Of a stretch of 64,000 nucleotides of DNA, positions 1-9,068 are shown one piece after another. The notes under the pieces are model-generated. The model was not told the DNA's origin. It saw only the letters and a list, made by a program, of their open reading frames with translations, and searched no databases. This stretch comes from Hanstruepera ponticola (GTDB lineage: Bacteria; Bacteroidota; Bacteroidia; Flavobacteriales; Flavobacteriaceae): NCBI RefSeq assembly GCF_012931685.1, contig NZ_JABANC010000002.1, forward strand, positions 186,001-250,000, in the 5' to 3' direction. Position numbers and translations under genes: made by a program. Numbering within the stretch: position 1 is the first letter of the stretch; the number at the start of each line of letters is the position of its first letter.

Positions 1-1
1 A

Positions 2-1900
2 AACATTTATGATAAGGCTTTCGAAATTTATAATTCAACAGACCGTATTGCTTACCCATCTACCAATGGCAATTACGTTTATAATTTTTGGAAAGACCAA
101 GATCATGTGAGAGGTATTTGGCGAAGAACTTTGAAAGAAGACTATACAAGTGGAAATCCAAACTGGGAAATTCTGCTAGATATTGATGCACTATCAGAAC
201 AAGATGGTGTAAAATGGGTTTACAAAGGCGCTAGTGGCTTGTATCCAGATTATAACAGATTTTTAGTACAATTATCAAAAGGTGGTGGTGATGCAGTAGT
301 TACAAAAGAATTTGATGTTAACACTAAGCAATTTATTGAAGATGAATTTTTTATTCCAGAAGCCAAAGGTGGTGCGACTTACGTAGATATGAACACTATT
401 ATTGTTGCTACAGATTTTGGTGAAAACACTATGACCACATCTGGCTATCCCAATCAAATTAAACTCTGGAAACGTGGCACAGATTTAAAAGATGCACAAT
501 TAATTCATGAGGGAAATCAAACCGATGTTGGCTCTTGGCCAAGTGTATTGCGAGATGGCGATAAAAAATATATTGTAATATTTCAAGCCGTAACATTCTT
601 TACTCGAAATACCAAAGTTTGGCACAATGACAAACTTGTGACATTGGATATTCCTGATGACGCTGCTCCAAGTGGCGTATTGAATAATCAATTACTAGTT
701 GATTTAAAATCAGATTGGAGCGTGAATGGTACAACCTATAAGCAAGGTGCGATAATTAGCTTGAATATGACCGATTTATTAAATGGAAAACATACGGTTA
801 ATCTTATTTACCAACCTGATGCCTTTTCTAGCGTATCAGGTATTTCAACAACCAAAAACCATTTGCTTTTAAATGTCCTTAACAACGTTATCAGTGAGTT
901 ACACATCTACACGCTTAAAGATAATTCATGGAGTAGCACAAAAGTTGATGCACCTGATTACGGAACACTTTCAATAGTCAACAGCAATGAATTATCTGAC
1001 GACTACTATTTTCAATTTGAAAATTTCCTAACTCCGGAAACTCTATTTACTGCCAATGCGCACGAGAATACATTTAAGGCCTTTAAATCCTTACCTGCTT
1101 ATTTTGATGCAAGTAAATACAAGGTAAAGCAGTTTATGGCCAAGTCACAAGATGGAACAATGATTCCATACTTTGTTGTTGGTGCAATAGACATGAAAAT
1201 AGATGGTAGTAATCCAACCTTACTATATGCTTATGGTGGATTTGAATCGTCTTCCCTACCCTTTTACTCTGGAGGCTTTGGTTCATCTTGGTTAAATAAA
1301 GGCGGCGTGTTTGTTTTGGCTAATATTCGCGGTGGTGGCGAATACGGACCCAAATGGCACCAAGCAGGATTAAAAGAAAACAGACAGCGCGTTTATGATG
1401 ATTTTCATGCTGTTGCTAAAGATCTCATTGCAAAAAAAATTACGACACCAGAACATTTAGGCATAATGGGTGGTAGTAATGGTGGTTTATTGGTTGGTGT
1501 AGCCTTTACACAACGTCCGGATTTATACAATGCTGTTGTGTGTCAAGTACCACTATTAGACATGAAACGCTACAACAAATTATTGGCAGGTGCCAGTTGG
1601 ATGGGCGAATATGGTAATCCTGATGTACCTGAAGAATGGGCCTATATTAAAAAATACTCGCCTTATCACAATTTAAAAACAGATACAGCCTATCCTGAAG
1701 TATTTTTCTATACCTCCACAAGAGACGACCGAGTGCATCCAGGTCATGCTAGGAAAATGGCAGCTAAAATGTTGGATATGGGCTACCCTATTTATTATTA
1801 CGAAAATACCGAAGGTGGTCATGCAGGTGCCTCAACCAATGAACAACGTGCAAAATCAACCGCATTATCCTTTTCTTATTTATTGCTAAAACTGAAGTGA
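2..1900 (+). CDS. Prolyl oligopeptidase family serine peptidase (5' end outside window)
   Basis: S9 family serine peptidase that cuts short peptides after proline. The frame is open from base 2, so the N-terminus lies outside the window and 632 residues are visible; the family is usually about 700. The first part reads as the beta-propeller (NFWKDQDHVRG start region). The C-terminal alpha/beta-hydrolase domain carries the triad: Ser in GGSNGG (codon 1475-1477), Asp in RDDRV (codon 1727-1729) and His in EGGHAG (codon 1820-1822). An internal GTG at 107 could be mistaken for a start, but the family homology runs upstream of it. It ends 5 bp before the TauE-like gene, so the two are probably co-transcribed. 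A signal peptide cannot be assessed. Confidence 0.93.
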   Translation, partial: NIYDKAFEIYNSTDRIAYPSTNGNYVYNFWKDQDHVRGIWRRTLKEDYTSGNPNWEILLDIDALSEQDGVKWVYKGASGLYPDYNRFLVQLSKGGGDAVVTKEFDVNTKQFIEDEFFIPEAKGGATYVDMNTIIVATDFGENTMTTSGYPNQIKLWKRGTDLKDAQLIHEGNQTDVGSWPSVLRDGDKKYIVIFQAVTFFTRNTKVWHNDKLVTLDIPDDAAPSGVLNNQLLVDLKSDWSVNGTTYKQGAIISLNMTDLLNGKHTVNLIYQPDAFSSVSGISTTKNHLLLNVLNNVISELHIYTLKDNSWSSTKVDAPDYGTLSIVNSNELSDDYYFQFENFLTPETLFTANAHENTFKAFKSLPAYFDASKYKVKQFMAKSQDGTMIPYFVVGAIDMKIDGSNPTLLYAYGGFESSSLPFYSGGFGSSWLNKGGVFVLANIRGGGEYGPKWHQAGLKENRQRVYDDFHAVAKDLIAKKITTPEHLGIMGGSNGGLLVGVAFTQRPDLYNAVVCQVPLLDMKRYNKLLAGASWMGEYGNPDVPEEWAYIKKYSPYHNLKTDTAYPEVFFYTSTRDDRVHPGHARKMAAKMLDMGYPIYYYENTEGGHAGASTNEQRAKSTALSFSYLLLKLK

Positions 1901-1905
1901 TTTGA

Positions 1906-2649
1906 GTGAGAGATATTAGTTACATCTTTTTATTTCTTGCATTAATAGCTGAAATAGTTGGTACCGTAGGTGGTTTTGGTTCATCCGTTTTTTTTGTTCC
2001 AGTTGCTAACTTTTATTTTGATTTTTATTCAGTTTTAGGGTTAACAGCCTTATTTCACTTGTCAAGTAATCTGAGTAAAATTTTTCTATTTAGAAAAGGG
2101 CTAGACAAAAAGCTACTGATGCAAATTGGAATTCCATCGGTTCTTTTTGTTATAATAGGCGGCTTTTTATCCAAGTATGTAAACAGTCAATATCTTGAAG
2201 TTATTCTAGGCATATTTTTGGTGACCTTTAGTTTATTTTTTTTAATAAAGAATAAAGTTATTGTTTTACCTAATAAGAAAAATGCCATTCTTGGTGGCTC
2301 ACTTTCTGGATTTTCGGCGGGTTTATTAGGAACAGGAGGTGCTATTAGGGGTTTGACTATGGCAGCATTTAATTTAGAAAAGAGTGCGTTCATTGCTACT
2401 TCCGCTTTTATAGATTTCATGATAGATTTCTCACGCACATTTGTCTATTATCAAAACGGCTACATTCATAGTCATGATATGAAATATGTGCCATTTTTAT
2501 TTCTTATTGGTATTATAGGCTCTTATTTAGGTAAAAGGATTTTGGCCTATATACCTCAAACAAAATTTCGTATCCTGTCTTTAGTCTTAATACTCTTAAT
2601 TGGTTTGGTTACAATCGGTCAGTTAGTAGTGAAGCACGAAGTTCTATAA
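1906..2649 (+). CDS. TauE/SafE (TSUP) family membrane permease
   Basis: Polytopic membrane protein of 247 aa resembling the sulfite exporter TauE/SafE family, which moves sulfur-containing or organic anions. About eight hydrophobic segments are seen. Gly-rich loops (GTVGGFGSS near residue 20 and GLLGTGGAIRG near 145) are the two repeated family signatures. The start is GTG at 1906, 5 bp after the peptidase stop; no ATG fits. Its last 6 bases overlap the convergent TonB receptor gene. The substrate cannot be told from the sequence. Confidence 0.85.
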   Translation: MRDISYIFLFLALIAEIVGTVGGFGSSVFFVPVANFYFDFYSVLGLTALFHLSSNLSKIFLFRKGLDKKLLMQIGIPSVLFVIIGGFLSKYVNSQYLEVILGIFLVTFSLFFLIKNKVIVLPNKKNAILGGSLSGFSAGLLGTGGAIRGLTMAAFNLEKSAFIATSAFIDFMIDFSRTFVYYQNGYIHSHDMKYVPFLFLIGIIGSYLGKRILAYIPQTKFRILSLVLILLIGLVTIGQLVVKHEVL

Positions 2650-4797
2650 ATTATCCAATTGATTATCGGTTTTATTTTCACTTATGGTCCAGAAAAAGCC
2701 TATAAAAAAGAAGCTGTCTGCTGCAGGCTTTAGAGCACGTCTATCAAACACACCATTAGCATTTGGCGTATTGGCATATTGGTATCCATTAATGTTTTGT
2801 GTACCCAACACATTATTTACAGAAACATACAATATTTTTTGTTGGGTTATTAAATACGCCCAGTTCAAACTTATATTATTATAGTTTTTGGTTTTTTGGT
2901 TTAAAAAATCACCCAAATTGGGGTCTGTGTAACTTCTACCTGTAGCAAACGCATAAGCTATCCCTACCTGACTTTTCCAATCTTCAATCCAGTACTTTCC
3001 TACCACAGAAAGATTATGTGTATTGGCAAAACTTGGCGTAGCTGCTTCTGGATAATTCTGGTAATCACGCTCGGTATCTAAGAAACTATAACTAATCCAG
3101 TAATCAAGGTTTTTAAAACTTTTGTTATCGCGCCAAAATAAATCCAATCCTGTAGCATAGGCAGAACCTGTATTGGTATAATTACTATTAAACATGGTAA
3201 ACTCGGTATTGTATTTTACTAGATCGTCATAATTTTTATAATATGCTTCAGCTCTAAATATTTGTCCTTCACGGTTTAACTGGTAATTTAAAATATAATG
3301 CTGTGTGTTTTCGGCTTCTAAATCCTGATTAAACTTTAAAACAGCACTATTTGGGTTTTGGTAAAAATTACCGTATGCCAAGGACATTTGGCTGTTTTGT
3401 CCTGTTTTATAAGCAAATGAAATTCGTGGTGATAATGTAAACTGCTTGAACAGTTCACTGTACTCTAAACGCAAACCGGCCTTTAAGGCGAGTTGTTTGG
3501 AAAATATAACATCGGCTTCGGTATAAGCTGCAGCAATATTATTATTAAATCCATAATCAATGGCTTCTGTAAAGGGGTTACGATAATTCTCGTTAAAATC
3601 GGTTGCAAAATATTCGGTTCCAAAATTCAATTTAAATCGGCTACTAAAACGACGTTTAAATTTCAGCTTGGCATGAAAAGAGTTTTCGGTATCTATTATT
3701 TCGTCATTAATAAATTGCACATCGGTTTTGGCATAGGTATAACTCATCCCTCCAAAAACAGACCAAGTATCGGTCAGCATACCACGATATGAACCATTAA
3801 AATATAAATTATTATTGTTCAACTTTGTGTAAACTCCTTCAGGAATGTTAATGTCTTCTTGGGTTAAGGCGAATCCACCAGCATCAAAAGCTGTATAAAG
3901 TTTTAGCATCCCAGAATTAAATTTACGTCTAAACACAGCTTCTCCTGAACCACCATAAAAGGGTTTATCCCAATCGTTACGGTCTGGAAACAAGGCAATA
4001 TAAGGTGCCAAGTTAATATAGGAACCATTAACACTTAAGGAACTTTTCTCCCACTTTTCAGTATGCCCTAATGCTGCACCAACGCTCATAATACCAATAT
4101 CGGTTTTCTCTTGATCGGGTTCTTCAATAGTATTTAACAATAAGACACTGGAAAGCGCCTGACCAAATTCAGCAGAATAACCACCTGTAGAAAAGGTTAT
4201 ACCATCAAATAAAAATGGTGAATATCTACCACGCGTAGGAATATTATTTGTTGTTGGTGTAAACGGTGTAAATACACGAATACCATCAATAAAAATTTGC
4301 GTTTCGTTGGCATCGCCACCACGCACAAACAAACGACCATCTTCGGCTACTGTTGATGTTCCAGGTAATGTTTGTAAAGCACCAACAAAGTCGCCTAATG
4401 CACTAGCAGTGGTAACAACATCCAAAGGCTTTAAAACCGAAACCTTACTGTTATCACCTGCTTCAAAGGTTCCCGCAGAAATAACGACTGTATCAAGAGA
4501 ATTAACATCATCGCGAAGTTTTACAGTGATATTATTGAATGAACTTACATCGGCAATTTGTTTGTAGGTTTCAAAAGATAAAAATGAAACAATAAGTGTT
4601 TGTTGTCCAGTTTCTTGCGTGACAAAAGCGAAAGAGCCATCGGCTTGTGATGTAGCTCCATCATAAGTGCCGTCCAAATAAACGTTGGCACCTACTAGCT
4701 CATTACCTTTAGAATCGGTTACGATACCTGAAATAGTGGTTTGTGCCAGTAGTGACAATGCATTGAGGCAGAATAATAGGAAGGTTAGTGATTTCAT
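2644..4797 (-). CDS. TonB-dependent outer membrane receptor with CarboxypepD_reg-like domain
   Basis: Outer membrane receptor of 717 aa. It has an N-terminal signal peptide (MKSLTFLLFCLNALSLLAQ), then a carboxypeptidase-regulatory-like beta-sandwich (about residues 20-105, VTDSKGNELVGANVYLDG), a plug domain (about 110-230, with GTSTVAEDGRLFVRGGDANET) and a long beta-barrel. It lacks a SusD partner next door, so it is not obviously a glycan-utilisation SusC. It is more like the siderophore/vitamin or orphan receptor type. It is monocistronic on the minus strand. The ligand is unknown. Confidence 0.9.
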   Translation of the reverse strand: MKSLTFLLFCLNALSLLAQTTISGIVTDSKGNELVGANVYLDGTYDGATSQADGSFAFVTQETGQQTLIVSFLSFETYKQIADVSSFNNITVKLRDDVNSLDTVVISAGTFEAGDNSKVSVLKPLDVVTTASALGDFVGALQTLPGTSTVAEDGRLFVRGGDANETQIFIDGIRVFTPFTPTTNNIPTRGRYSPFLFDGITFSTGGYSAEFGQALSSVLLLNTIEEPDQEKTDIGIMSVGAALGHTEKWEKSSLSVNGSYINLAPYIALFPDRNDWDKPFYGGSGEAVFRRKFNSGMLKLYTAFDAGGFALTQEDINIPEGVYTKLNNNNLYFNGSYRGMLTDTWSVFGGMSYTYAKTDVQFINDEIIDTENSFHAKLKFKRRFSSRFKLNFGTEYFATDFNENYRNPFTEAIDYGFNNNIAAAYTEADVIFSKQLALKAGLRLEYSELFKQFTLSPRISFAYKTGQNSQMSLAYGNFYQNPNSAVLKFNQDLEAENTQHYILNYQLNREGQIFRAEAYYKNYDDLVKYNTEFTMFNSNYTNTGSAYATGLDLFWRDNKSFKNLDYWISYSFLDTERDYQNYPEAATPSFANTHNLSVVGKYWIEDWKSQVGIAYAFATGRSYTDPNLGDFLNQKTKNYNNISLNWAYLITQQKILYVSVNNVLGTQNINGYQYANTPNANGVFDRRALKPAADSFFFIGFFWTISENKTDNQLDNL

Positions 4798-4906
4798 GTT
4801 AATGATTTTACTGTTCGCTAATTAATTGATACAGCAAAAGTGCTCACAAACCAAAAATAACGAAACTAAAAGAAACTGAACAGTTAAATATCTATGATGA
4901 ATTGCA

Positions 4907-4914
4907 TATTTTTG
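4907..4914 (+). promoter_or_regulatory. Possible -7 promoter element (TATTTTTG)
   Basis: TATTTTTG fits the Bacteroidota -7 consensus TAnnTTTG and ends 16 bp before the lysoplasmalogenase start. No good -33 TTTG is seen at the expected distance, so this is tentative. Confidence 0.3.
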
Positions 4915-4930
4915 GAAGAAATCACAAAGT

Positions 4931-5593
4931 ATGCTAACTAAATCATATAAAAACTTCACTATCCTGTTTTGTTTTATCCTGTTATTTGAAATACTAACCG
5001 CCAACTATTATACCAAGTGGCATTATTTTGCAAAACCAGCATTACTTATATCACTTATTCTATTCTATTGGTACCATTGCAAGTCCATTTCTCAAAAATT
5101 TAAAACTATAACTTTAGGTGCTTTGGTGTTTTCTCTTTTAGGAGACATTTTATTGATGTTTGTTAATGAATCGCCTCATTTTTTTACTGCAGGTTTGGCG
5201 TCTTTTTTATTGGCTCACATTCTATATATTTTGGTGTTTTTAAAAGTGAGAGATTCCAACAAAAAACCATGGCTCTTTACTGGTGTTTTATTAGTTTATG
5301 GAGGTTGTTTATTCTATATTATAAAAAGCAATTTAGGCGCGATGCTTCTACCGGTATTTTTTTACATGCTCGTAATTTTAACTATGGCAACAAGCGCATT
5401 TTTACGTCAAAGTAGTTTAGGTAAAGTGAGTTACAATTTTGTTCTTATTGGTGCCATTTTATTTTTAATTTCAGATAGTTTATTAGCAATCAACAAATTT
5501 TATACACCTTTGGCATATTCAAATTTTAGTATTATGTTTACATACGCTTTCGCACAGCTTTTTATCGTTTTTGGGCTCTTAAAACAACGATAG
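4931..5593 (+). CDS. YhhN family lysoplasmalogenase-like membrane protein
   Basis: Integral membrane protein of 220 aa with about eight hydrophobic helices. It resembles the YhhN/TMEM86 family, whose animal members hydrolyse the vinyl ether bond of lysoplasmalogens. The segment FSLLGDILLMF (about residues 70-80) and the later LFLISDSLLAINKF carry the conserved acidic residues in membrane helices that mark the family. It starts with ATG and stands alone between a divergent TonB receptor and a convergent NADH dehydrogenase. Whether the bacterial protein has the same activity is an inference. Confidence 0.85.
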   Translation: MLTKSYKNFTILFCFILLFEILTANYYTKWHYFAKPALLISLILFYWYHCKSISQKFKTITLGALVFSLLGDILLMFVNESPHFFTAGLASFLLAHILYILVFLKVRDSNKKPWLFTGVLLVYGGCLFYIIKSNLGAMLLPVFFYMLVILTMATSAFLRQSSLGKVSYNFVLIGAILFLISDSLLAINKFYTPLAYSNFSIMFTYAFAQLFIVFGLLKQR

Positions 5594-5655
5594 ATTTTGC
5601 TTATAGTTAACTTTTATAAAATTGATAATCAATATTTTTGCATAGTTTTGATAAA

Positions 5656-6936
5656 CTATTTATTTAACTTATCAAAAGGACGTATAATCAAACGTGCTGC
5701 TTTGTCAAAATTGACATAATTATACACCCAATTAAAGAAAACGACCACGCGATTTCGAAATCCAACGAGTGACATGAGATGAATAAACATCCAAACAAAC
5801 CAAGCGAAAAATCCACCGAACTTTACCTTCCCTAAATCGACAACTGCTTTATTTCTTCCTATAGTTGCCATGGAACCTTTATCGTTATATTTAAATTTAC
5901 GCATCGGTTTATTCGCTATCAAATTCATGATGTTTTTACCTAATAATTGCCCTTGCTGAATTGCTGGTTGAGCCACCTGTGGATGACCCTTTGGAAAGGC
6001 TTCAGTTTCCATATATGCAATGTCTCCTAAAGCAAAAATATTCGAGTAGTTTTCAACCTGATTATACCGATTAACTTTATAGCGATTTGAACGCTCCATA
6101 AGGGCATTGGCAGCCAACCCTTTTACAGGACTTCCTGTTACACCAGCTGCCCAAATTAAGGTTTCCGACTCCAATTCTAAATCCGAATTGGTTTCAACCT
6201 TTTTACCATCATATTCTTTTACTAAAGTGTTGCAATGTACTTGCACACCTAAATCTTTCAAGAATTTTTCAGCTTTGGCAGATGCTTGCTTACTCATTGG
6301 TGGCAAGACTCTGCCAGCACCTTCCAAAAGATGTATTTGCATGTCTTGAGCATTTAAATCTCTATAGTCTCGCGGAACAACGTGATTTTTAAGTTCGGCT
6401 ATTGCACCTGCTAACTCTACACCTGTTGGCCCTGCACCAACAATAACAAAATTTAAATAGGCCTTCCGCTCCTCTTCGGTTTTTGCTATGGTAGCTTTTT
6501 CTAAATTTTGTAAAATTAAACTACGAATATTCAGTGCTTCAGGTACCGTTTTCATAGGCATGCTATAGGCTTCCACATTTTTATTACCAAAAAAATTAGT
6601 AGTTGTACCCGTTGCTAAAACCAGATAATCATAAGAAATAGTACCTATAGTTGTTTCTATAGAATTTGATTGAGGATTGATTTCTTGGACTTCAGTTAAA
6701 CGGAAAATAACATTATTTGATTTTTTAATAATCTTCCGTAACGGATAAGCAATGGAATCGGGCTCTAACCCTGAACTTGAAACTTGATACAATAAAGGTT
6801 GAAACGTATGGTAGTTATGCTTATCAATTAGAAGAACTTGAATGGGTTTGTTTTTTAGTGATTTAGCCAAATTAATACCAGCGAAACCGCCACCAACTAT
6901 GATTAGTCTTGGGAAATTGGACTCGGGAATGTTCAT
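5656..6936 (-). CDS. ndh: Type II NADH dehydrogenase (NDH-2), FAD-dependent
   Basis: Single-subunit flavoprotein of 426 aa that passes electrons from NADH to quinone without pumping protons. It has an N-terminal FAD-binding Rossmann motif (VGGGFAGINLAK, residues 14-25) and a second, NADH-binding one (IVGAGPTGVELAGA, about 165-178). The C-terminal hydrophobic/amphipathic region (FFAWFVWMFIHLMSLVGF) is typical of membrane-associated NDH-2. The NYHTFQPLLYQV stretch near residue 42 is a strong family signature. It starts with ATG and is monocistronic. The neighbouring ECF sigma gene is divergent. Confidence 0.92.
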   Translation of the reverse strand: MNIPESNFPRLIIVGGGFAGINLAKSLKNKPIQVLLIDKHNYHTFQPLLYQVSSSGLEPDSIAYPLRKIIKKSNNVIFRLTEVQEINPQSNSIETTIGTISYDYLVLATGTTTNFFGNKNVEAYSMPMKTVPEALNIRSLILQNLEKATIAKTEEERKAYLNFVIVGAGPTGVELAGAIAELKNHVVPRDYRDLNAQDMQIHLLEGAGRVLPPMSKQASAKAEKFLKDLGVQVHCNTLVKEYDGKKVETNSDLELESETLIWAAGVTGSPVKGLAANALMERSNRYKVNRYNQVENYSNIFALGDIAYMETEAFPKGHPQVAQPAIQQGQLLGKNIMNLIANKPMRKFKYNDKGSMATIGRNKAVVDLGKVKFGGFFAWFVWMFIHLMSLVGFRNRVVVFFNWVYNYVNFDKAARLIIRPFDKLNK

Positions 6937-7016
6937 AATATTTGTAAGAAAAAATGTCTAACAAAGATACAACATACCCAACTTAAAGACTATTTTTATA
7001 GAATATTTCATGAGTC

Positions 7017-7053
7017 TGTAACATTTTTAAATTAATGTTACATATAGTGTAAC
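7017..7053 (+). promoter_or_regulatory. Nested TGTAAC inverted repeats upstream of the ECF sigma gene
   Basis: Three TGTAAC-type half-sites lie here. TGTAACAT (7017-7024) and ATGTTACA (7035-7042) are an 8-bp inverted repeat with a 10-bp gap. GTTACA (7037-7042) and TGTAAC (7048-7053) are a second one with a 5-bp gap, so the middle half-site is shared. The region ends 12 bp before the sigma factor start. It may be an autoregulated ECF promoter (a GTAAC -35 is common for ECF factors) or a repressor operator; this is inference. Confidence 0.5.
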
Positions 7054-7065
7054 TAAACAACCGAT

Positions 7066-7560
7066 TTGAGCGAAGAATTAGAACATAGTTTTATCGAGCA
7101 ATTAGAGAAGCACCAAAACATCGTGCATAAGGTTTGTAGGCTTTATACCAACAATCAGGACGCACACAATGATTTGTTTCAAGAAATAACCATACAACTC
7201 TGGAAAGCCTTTCCAAAGTTTCGTGGCGAAGCAAAATTTAGCACTTGGATGTACCGTGTTGGCCTAAACACAGCCATTACGCTCTACCGAAAAAAGAAAC
7301 GGACTATAAACACTGAAGCTTTTGATGCGTTTGAATTTAAAATTAAAAGTGAAGAGTATGATGACACTGAAGAACAGCAACTGAAATTGCTTTACCAAGC
7401 CGTGCATCAATTAAACGATATTGAAAAAGCACTCGTGTTTTTATATCTAGAAGACAAAAACTATAGAGAAATAAGTGAAACAATGGGTATCAGCGAGGTG
7501 AATGCTCGTGTGAAGATGAATCGTGTGAAAACAAAGTTAAGAACCATTTTAAATCCGTAA
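7066..7560 (+). CDS. RNA polymerase sigma factor, ECF subfamily
   Basis: Sigma-70 family factor of 164 aa with only regions 2 and 4, as in ECF factors. Region 2 spans about residues 15-80 (DAHNDLFQEITIQLWKAFPKF). Region 4 spans about 105-160 and has the helix-turn-helix YREISETMGISEVNARVKMN. The best start is TTG at 7066, which gives a normal-length N-terminus; the first in-frame ATG would remove half of region 2. The next gene begins 4 bp downstream and encodes a membrane protein that may act as its anti-sigma factor. The upstream TGTAAC repeats suggest autoregulation. Confidence 0.9.
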   Translation: MSEELEHSFIEQLEKHQNIVHKVCRLYTNNQDAHNDLFQEITIQLWKAFPKFRGEAKFSTWMYRVGLNTAITLYRKKKRTINTEAFDAFEFKIKSEEYDDTEEQQLKLLYQAVHQLNDIEKALVFLYLEDKNYREISETMGISEVNARVKMNRVKTKLRTILNP

Positions 7561-7564
7561 TACT

Positions 7565-8206
7565 ATGGATGAATTAGATTTATTAAAAAAAGATTGGCAG
7601 AAATCGGATAGTAATTACCCGAAACTCTCCTATAATGATCTGTATAAGATGATATTAAAGAAATCATCATCCATTGTAAAATGGATTTTTATTATCAGTA
7701 TCATTGAATTTGTATTTTGGATTATAATATCCTTTGCACTAAAGGATACTAAAAGCATGGAACGCTTTAATGAATACAATGCTGATGCTATTATCATCCC
7801 ATTAGCTGTAGTTGGCTACATTATTTTGGCTTATTTTTTCTATTTGTTTTTTAAGAATTATCGTAATATTTCGGTTACAGACAATGCCAAGATTCTTATG
7901 GAAAACATTCTCAAAACGCGACGTACTGTAAAACACTATGTCGCTTTTAATCTAGGCTATTTAATAGTTTCCGTAATCGTTGTTCTTTTTATAGAATTTG
8001 ATCAAGACCCACAAATCATTGCTCAAGTTCAAAAGGCAGCTGCCGATGGTGAAGTGCTTAAGTTCTACGCTATTTTTATTTTAACAACCATGTTGTTTTT
8101 AGCTATAGCTATTGGTGTGCTTTTATTATTTTACTGGCTGGTTTATGGCATTTTACTAGGCAGACTTAATAAAAACTACCGAGAACTTCAGAAAATGGAG
8201 GTTTAG
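7565..8206 (+). CDS. Membrane protein, probable partner or anti-sigma of the ECF factor
   Basis: Protein of 213 aa with a soluble N-terminus of about 38 residues (MDELDLLKKDWQKSD) and four predicted membrane helices (about 39-60, 80-100, 125-143 and 170-193). No named domain is recognised. Similar proteins commonly sit directly after ECF sigma genes in flavobacteria. The DLLKKDWQ start resembles the cytoplasmic tails of such partners. The 4-bp spacing implies one transcript with the sigma factor. An anti-sigma role is inferred from position and topology only. Confidence 0.75.
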   Translation: MDELDLLKKDWQKSDSNYPKLSYNDLYKMILKKSSSIVKWIFIISIIEFVFWIIISFALKDTKSMERFNEYNADAIIIPLAVVGYIILAYFFYLFFKNYRNISVTDNAKILMENILKTRRTVKHYVAFNLGYLIVSVIVVLFIEFDQDPQIIAQVQKAAADGEVLKFYAIFILTTMLFLAIAIGVLLLFYWLVYGILLGRLNKNYRELQKMEV

Positions 8207-8214
8207 TTTTAGGT

Positions 8215-9018
8215 TTATGAACGCCAACGTCTTTGTGCATTCAATGCTTCTTGAGCTTCTAACTCTTCTTGAGGAATAACCTTTAAAAATGATGGGTGCT
8301 GTTCAATAGCATATTCTATTTTTTCAACAATTTCAGCAACACTTTCATTTTTGTAGTCTATTTGCAATGGCTCTTTAATTTCCATAGACTGTAAAATATT
8401 TTTCTTCTTAATACGTAGTCCTTTTTTATCAAATGAACGTCTAAAACCATCAATAACAATGGGAACAACTACAGGATTGTATTTTTTGATAATATGCGCT
8501 GTACCCTTTCTTATAGGCTTAAAAGGCGTTGTTGTTCCTTGCGGAAATGTAATTACCCAACCATCATTTAGAGCCTTACCAATATTAGAAATATCACTCA
8601 TTTTAACCTGTCGGTTTACATCCTTTCCTTCTGCTCGCCACGTACGCTCAATACTTACAGAACCTACATAAGCTAATATTTTTGGTAGTAATCCGGCTTT
8701 CATGGTTTCCTTGGCCGCTACATAATAAATGTTCAATTTCGGGTTCCACAAATAACCTATACCTTTTATAGAATCTTCACGATTACTCAAACTCGCATTA
8801 AATACATGAAACATGGCAACAACATCAGCAAAATACGTTTGATGGTTGGAAATGAACAACACGTTAGTTTCTGGTAAATTTTTAATGATTTCAGAACCTT
8901 CTATTTGTAATTCATTAAACCCTCTGAAACGCCTATGAGTGGCAGCTCCCAGTATTCTGATAAGCCATTTTTTTATAAAGAGTATGTGTCCGAAAGGATT
9001 TTTTTTGAACAATCCCAT
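8215..9018 (-). CDS. 1-acyl-sn-glycerol-3-phosphate acyltransferase family protein (PlsC-like)
   Basis: Membrane-associated acyltransferase of 267 aa that would acylate lysophospholipids or a related acceptor. It carries the HX4D catalytic motif as NHQTYFAD (about residue 60) and a variant of the FPEGT substrate motif, FPQGTTTPF, in which Glu is replaced by Gln. The ATG at 9018 (MGLFKKNPFG) is chosen. The frame continues upstream to 9129 but would run into the neighbouring NUDIX gene, and those extra residues look unlike the family. The Gln variant and substrate are worth noting; the enzyme may use an unusual acyl acceptor. Confidence 0.85.
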   Translation of the reverse strand: MGLFKKNPFGHILFIKKWLIRILGAATHRRFRGFNELQIEGSEIIKNLPETNVLFISNHQTYFADVVAMFHVFNASLSNREDSIKGIGYLWNPKLNIYYVAAKETMKAGLLPKILAYVGSVSIERTWRAEGKDVNRQVKMSDISNIGKALNDGWVITFPQGTTTPFKPIRKGTAHIIKKYNPVVVPIVIDGFRRSFDKKGLRIKKKNILQSMEIKEPLQIDYKNESVAEIVEKIEYAIEQHPSFLKVIPQEELEAQEALNAQRRWRS

Positions 9019-9068
9019 GTTTAAATTTCCTTGATAGTTAAGATTACAAATGTAATAAAACTGATAGT

